DNA of 64,000 nucleotides from NCBI RefSeq assembly GCF_023721715.1, contig NZ_JAMDLG010000001.1, forward strand, positions 3,573,784 through 3,637,783. The letters are read 5' to 3'. A program made the translations under genes and the position numbers. Below are positions 60,467 to 64,000 of the stretch, piece by piece. The stretch comes from Parasegetibacter sp. NRK P23 (lineage in GTDB: Bacteria > Bacteroidota > Bacteroidia > Chitinophagales > Chitinophagaceae). The first letter of the stretch is position 1, and each line of letters opens with the position of its first letter. A model generated the notes under the pieces. It searched no databases, was not told the DNA's origin, and saw nothing but the letters and a program-made list of their open reading frames with translations.

Positions 60467-60474
60467 CAAAGATA
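60467..60474 (-). promoter_or_regulatory. -7 box of hflX
   Basis: TATCTTTG on the minus strand, ending 15 nt before the chosen TTG start. The last three bases of the box form the alternative upstream TTG, which decides the start in favour of 60451. Confidence 0.6.
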
Positions 60475-60650
60475 GGAAGGGCGGGGGGAAAATGGGGTTT
60501 CAGGGCGAAAGGCATGGATTTTTTAAGTAGATTAAGGAATGAATGTTGCCAGTACTTCTTTTATAGGGACTGGTTGTACGGAATGAATTGTTTCCGGGAA
60601 AGCATGAGCGCTTCGCGCTGGACTATCATTCATCCTTAAAAAAGTTTCAG

Positions 60651-61274
60651 ATGGATGCTTCGGATTTCAACATAGAAAAATACCTTTCGGGCGCTATGAA
60701 CAAAGAGGAGCGCGCTGCTTTCAGGCAAAAACTGGAAGCTGATCCTGCTTTTTCCCGGCGGGTACGCTGGGCCTCGGTCAGGCGCCGGCGCTATATTTTT
60801 GCGGGCATCGCTTCTGTGGCCATCGTAGCCATTATTTTCTTATGGCCATCACCGGGATATATTGACCGTTGGGGACAAATGAAAATGGAGAACCCCATTG
60901 AAAGAGGCGGCGGAACCGATTCCCTGTTGCTGGCCGCCTCCGTGCTTTTCAATAAAACGGAATACGAAAAAGCGCTCCCGTTATTGGACAAAGCCCTGAT
61001 GATCGACAGTTCCAGCCAGGTGGCGCTTTTTTACCGGGGGGTATGCCTGTTTTTTACCGGAGCAACCAATGAGGCAAGAACGGATTTGCGAAAGGTATAT
61101 AACGGAAGTTCCGTGTTCCGCTATGAAGCGGCTTTCTTTATGGCCCTTGGCTATGCCGATGAAAAGAACGGTGAAAAAACAAGGGAATGGCTGAAAAAAA
61201 TCCCACCCGGTACCCCCGTGAGTGAGAAGGCCGGCCAGTTGAAAGAAGCGTTAGAGGAGGGCACGCAGCAGTAA
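60651..61274 (+). CDS. Anti-sigma-factor-like membrane protein with TPR-type C-terminus
   Basis: A 207-residue single-pass protein. The start at ATG 60651 gives MDASDFNIEKYLSGAMNKEERAAFRQKLEADPAF, the N-terminal helical module common in Bacteroidota FecR/anti-sigma-like proteins; it lacks a zinc-binding His/Cys set. One TM helix (about 44-66, YIFAGIASVAIVAIIFLW) follows a basic VRRRRY stop. The periplasmic part has TPR-like helices (LFNKTEYEKALPLLDKALMIDSSSQVALFYRGVC, AAFFMALGYADEKNG). No sigma factor gene is adjacent. It is followed by the CHASE3 kinase gene 45 nt away, so it may share its transcript. Confidence 0.75.
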   Translation: MDASDFNIEKYLSGAMNKEERAAFRQKLEADPAFSRRVRWASVRRRRYIFAGIASVAIVAIIFLWPSPGYIDRWGQMKMENPIERGGGTDSLLLAASVLFNKTEYEKALPLLDKALMIDSSSQVALFYRGVCLFFTGATNEARTDLRKVYNGSSVFRYEAAFFMALGYADEKNGEKTREWLKKIPPGTPVSEKAGQLKEALEEGTQQ

Positions 61275-61319
61275 GCGCTTATTTTCTTATCTTCGGAACA
61301 GCCATTAACCGCCTTAACG

Positions 61320-62657
61320 TTGAACTTTACCAAACGAACTTATCTAAACCTGTGCATCTCGCTGCTGATTGTGCTGGCGGGTTTTGCCATCCTTATCACC
61401 AACGGATTCAGACTTACCGAAACAAGGTATGCCATCCAGGAAAACGATAACCTCCTGAATAAGGTAAAGGCATTGAATGTTGACCTCTTGCAGGCGGAAT
61501 CTGCTATGCGCGGCTATTACCTGGTAAACAACGAATGGTACCTCAACAATTACAACAGTTCTGTATCAGGGTTTGAAAATACCATGCAGTCCCTGGAGCG
61601 CGATACCGCTGTGGCGAAACGTTTCGGCAATGACCTCAATAATATGCGGGAAGCGGCCAGGAACAGGATCGAACGCCTCAACAAGGGAATGGCCATTTTC
61701 AGTGCGCAGGGACTAGCCGGCGGTCTGGAGTTCGTACACGACGGACAGGGGAAATTGCTGATGGAAAAATTCCGGGAACGAAGCCAGGTGCTGGAGCAAA
61801 AACTGCTTGGCAACAATACGGCCATGAAAGACAAGGCTGAAAAAATGGTGCTGCACAACCGGGTATGGACCATTGTAATCGGCGCCATCTCCGCTGGCTT
61901 GCTGGTCTTTCTCTCCCTGTATTTCATTCGTTCCGAAAGAAAGATCGCAGGTATTAATGAACAATTACGCGCTTCAAACCGTGAACTGGATGAATACGCA
62001 CGCATTACCTCGCATGACCTCCAGGAACCTTTGCGGATGACGCGCTCCTTCCTCATGCTCCTTGAAAGAAAATACAAACACCAACTGGATGAAACCGCAC
62101 ACGAATATATCTTCCGGGCCAGCGATGGTGCAGACAGGATGCAGCAACTCATCATCAACCTGCTGAACTACGCCCGTGCGGGTAAATTGTCCGGCGATGC
62201 TGAACCAACCGACCTCAACGTGCTCATGAAAGAAGTGGCCGGTGACCTTCAACCGCTCATGATGGAAAACGGAGCACAGTTGTCGTGGAACGAACTGCCT
62301 GTTGTATGGGGCGATAAAACACAATTGTTCCGGCTTTTCCTGAACCTCACCGGCAATGCCATCAAGTTTAGAAAAAAGGATGTGCCACCAGTGGTAACCA
62401 TTCACGCCGCCCACACCGAGAAAGGAACCACGATAACGATTGCCGATAATGGGATCGGCATCCCGCAGGCCTACCTGCACAAGTTGTTCAACCCTTTCGT
62501 GCGACTGCATTCCACCAGCGATTACCAGGGAACGGGGCTTGGCCTCGCCACCTGCAGGAAAATCGTTGAAATGCACGAAGGAACGATCAGTGTAAGTTCC
62601 GTTGAGCAGCAGGGATCAGTATTTACCATCTTCCTGCCCGCCACCAAAATACGGTAA
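61320..62657 (+). CDS. CHASE3-type sensor histidine kinase
   Basis: A 445-residue membrane kinase starting at TTG 61320; no ATG is available before the first TM helix (about 8-27, YLNLCISLLIVLAGFAILI). A CHASE3 sensor domain (about 38-185, ESAMRGYYLVNNEWYLNNYN) is followed by TM2 (about 190-212, WTIVIGAISAGLLVFLSLYFI). The HisKA domain has phospho-acceptor H232 (ITSHDLQEPLRM), and the ATPase domain is complete: N-box LFLNLTGNAIKF, G1 ADNGIGI, G2 GTGLGLATC. It resembles kinases of the DHDLQEPLR group that pair with detached receivers. No response regulator is adjacent; the receiver at 5.6 kb is one candidate partner. Confidence 0.9.
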   Translation: MNFTKRTYLNLCISLLIVLAGFAILITNGFRLTETRYAIQENDNLLNKVKALNVDLLQAESAMRGYYLVNNEWYLNNYNSSVSGFENTMQSLERDTAVAKRFGNDLNNMREAARNRIERLNKGMAIFSAQGLAGGLEFVHDGQGKLLMEKFRERSQVLEQKLLGNNTAMKDKAEKMVLHNRVWTIVIGAISAGLLVFLSLYFIRSERKIAGINEQLRASNRELDEYARITSHDLQEPLRMTRSFLMLLERKYKHQLDETAHEYIFRASDGADRMQQLIINLLNYARAGKLSGDAEPTDLNVLMKEVAGDLQPLMMENGAQLSWNELPVVWGDKTQLFRLFLNLTGNAIKFRKKDVPPVVTIHAAHTEKGTTITIADNGIGIPQAYLHKLFNPFVRLHSTSDYQGTGLGLATCRKIVEMHEGTISVSSVEQQGSVFTIFLPATKIR

Positions 62658-62724
62658 GATTCGGTCAATTCACGGGTAAGCATCCCGGGAAAAACCGTGT
62701 AGCTTTAGCGTTTAAACACGTTGA

Positions 62725-64000
62725 ATGATGCGGTACATATCCTTGCTGGCGTTTCTTTCCCTGCTCTTCTTTTCTGCACTGGCCCAGGAAAAATCTTATT
62801 CAAAGGCCGACACCCTCCGGGGAAGCATCACCCCATACCGCAACTGGTGGAATGTATTGCGCTACGATCTTACTGTTGAACCGGATTATACTACAAAATC
62901 GCTGACCGGGAAAAACAGTATCCGGTTTGCGGTCACCTCCAAAAGTAACCCCATCTTACAACTCGACCTGATGGAACCACTGGGTATCGACAGTATCCTG
63001 CTTGATAAAAAAACACCGCTCAACTATTCCCGCGAGGGCGCTGCCTGGCTGGTGAAAACACCGGCATTACCCGTTTCTTCCACCCATACCATTGATGTAT
63101 TTTACAGCGGCAAGGTGCATGAAGCGATCCGTGCCCCCTGGGACGGGGGCTGGACCTTCACCAAAGATTCCCTCGGCCGCCCCTGGATGACCGTTACCTG
63201 CCAGGGACTCGGCGCTTCCGTCTGGTATCCCTGCAAGGACCACCAGAGCGATGAACCGGACGCCGGGGCCTCCCTTACGCTGATTGTGCCAGATACACTG
63301 GTGGCAGTAGCCAACGGAAGGCTGCAGCAAAAAACGGATGTAACAGGCGGAAAAACAGCCTACACCTGGGCCGTTAAAAACCCTATCAACAACTACAACA
63401 TCATCCCCTATATCGGGAAGTACACCCGTTTTTCAGAAGTATATAAAGGAGAAAAAGGAAACCTGGACATCACCTACTGGGTGCTCGATTACAACAAAAC
63501 CCGCGCGCAACAATACCTGCCCAACGAAGCCCGCAACACCCTCAAGGCTTTTGAACACTGGTTTGGCCCCTATCCTTTTTATGAAGATGGTTACCAGCTG
63601 ATAGACGTGCCACACACCGGAATGGAGCACCAGAGCGCCGTTGCCTACGGCAACCATTACGCGCCGGGATACAGGGGCCGGGACGGTTCGGGTACCGGCT
63701 GGGGACTGAAATGGGACTTTATCGTGGTTCACGAAAGCGGCCATGAATGGTTCGGCAACAACATCACCACCAACGACCTGGCCGATATGTGGGTGCACGA
63801 AGGGTTCACCAATTACAGTGAAACTCTTTTCACCGAATACCATTTTGGTGTGCGGGCCGGGAACGAATACAACGCCGGCACCAGGAAAGGCATCCGCAAC
63901 GACAGGCCCATTATTCCTCCCTATGGCGTAAATGCCCAGGGAAGCGGAGACATGTACCCGAAAGGCGGCAACATGCTGCACACCATCCGGCACAGCATGG
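62725..64000 (+). CDS. M1-family zinc aminopeptidase, exported (partial, cut by right edge)
   Basis: The frame opens at ATG 62725 (or 62728) and is still open at 64000; 425 residues are visible. A signal peptide (YISLLAFLSLLFFSALAQ) is followed by the N-terminal saddle domain (YDLTVEPDYTTKSLTGKNSIRF). The catalytic domain shows the HExxH motif H336-E-S-G-H340 and the third ligand E359 exactly 18 residues on (WVHEGFTNY). The usual GAMEN exopeptidase loop appears as GMEHQSAV in HTGMEHQSAVAYG. It should trim N-terminal amino acids from peptides in the periplasm or at the cell surface. The C-terminus is outside the window. Confidence 0.93.
   Translation, partial: MMRYISLLAFLSLLFFSALAQEKSYSKADTLRGSITPYRNWWNVLRYDLTVEPDYTTKSLTGKNSIRFAVTSKSNPILQLDLMEPLGIDSILLDKKTPLNYSREGAAWLVKTPALPVSSTHTIDVFYSGKVHEAIRAPWDGGWTFTKDSLGRPWMTVTCQGLGASVWYPCKDHQSDEPDAGASLTLIVPDTLVAVANGRLQQKTDVTGGKTAYTWAVKNPINNYNIIPYIGKYTRFSEVYKGEKGNLDITYWVLDYNKTRAQQYLPNEARNTLKAFEHWFGPYPFYEDGYQLIDVPHTGMEHQSAVAYGNHYAPGYRGRDGSGTGWGLKWDFIVVHESGHEWFGNNITTNDLADMWVHEGFTNYSETLFTEYHFGVRAGNEYNAGTRKGIRNDRPIIPPYGVNAQGSGDMYPKGGNMLHTIRHSM

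Overview
The window comes from a Bacteroidota chromosome, most likely family Chitinophagaceae. The signs are a SusC/SusD pair, several proteins with type IX secretion (T9SS) C-terminal sorting domains, Bacteroidota-type promoters (a TAnnTTTG -7 box, often with TTG or TTTG about 20 nt upstream), few clear Shine-Dalgarno sites, and Bacteroidota-style HflX, GH97 and CusCBA proteins. There is no rRNA, CRISPR array, transposase or integrase; the one tRNA is tRNA-Asn(GTT).

Layout. 1-8 kb: secreted or surface proteins (a truncated Sec-exported protein, three T9SS type A proteins carrying IgGFc-binding-like or LamG domains) and a single-domain response regulator. 8.6-13.2 kb: a SusC/SusD pair with paired palindromes upstream. 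13.5-14.4 kb: a lipoprotein. 14.5-20.5 kb: a CusCBA/CzcCBA heavy-metal RND efflux operon led by a small exported protein. 20.6-31.6 kb: an acetyl-CoA hydrolase/transferase family protein, an AT-rich 1421-residue T9SS protein with two sets of seven FG-GAP repeats, an orphan T9SS type B sorting-domain fragment, an M48 metalloprotease, an exported protein of unknown function, an NAD(P)-dependent dehydrogenase and a small secreted protein.

31.9-41.6 kb holds the most system-like locus: a divergent XRE regulator and a five-gene run encoding a YbjN/Tir-chaperone-like protein, PspA/IM30, a YqiJ/NfeD-like membrane protein, a flotillin, and a 1614-residue protein whose AAA+ ATPase module lies at its C-terminus. 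I read it as an envelope-stress or membrane-remodelling cassette. It is followed by a GH97 glycosidase, a convergent nitrosative-stress operon (Rrf2 regulator, group III truncated haemoglobin, cupin), an array of short interspersed repeats, ruvB and a divergent MarR regulator whose promoters overlap, and an aldo/keto reductase.

47.9-54.4 kb is an accessory region ending at tRNA-Asn. It contains frameshifted genes, a membrane-protein gene with an internally deleted second copy, an OmpA-like protein, small exported or membrane proteins and a SUKH (SMI1/KNR4)-Sel1 protein. It looks like a decaying set of immunity-type genes. 54.8-64 kb returns to ordinary chromosomal genes: an ArnT/PMT-like glycosyltransferase with a PAP2 phosphatase, a PAS sensor whose kinase ATP-binding motifs are missing, HflX with a Rieske protein, an anti-sigma-like TPR protein, a CHASE3-type histidine kinase, and an M1 aminopeptidase cut by the right edge.
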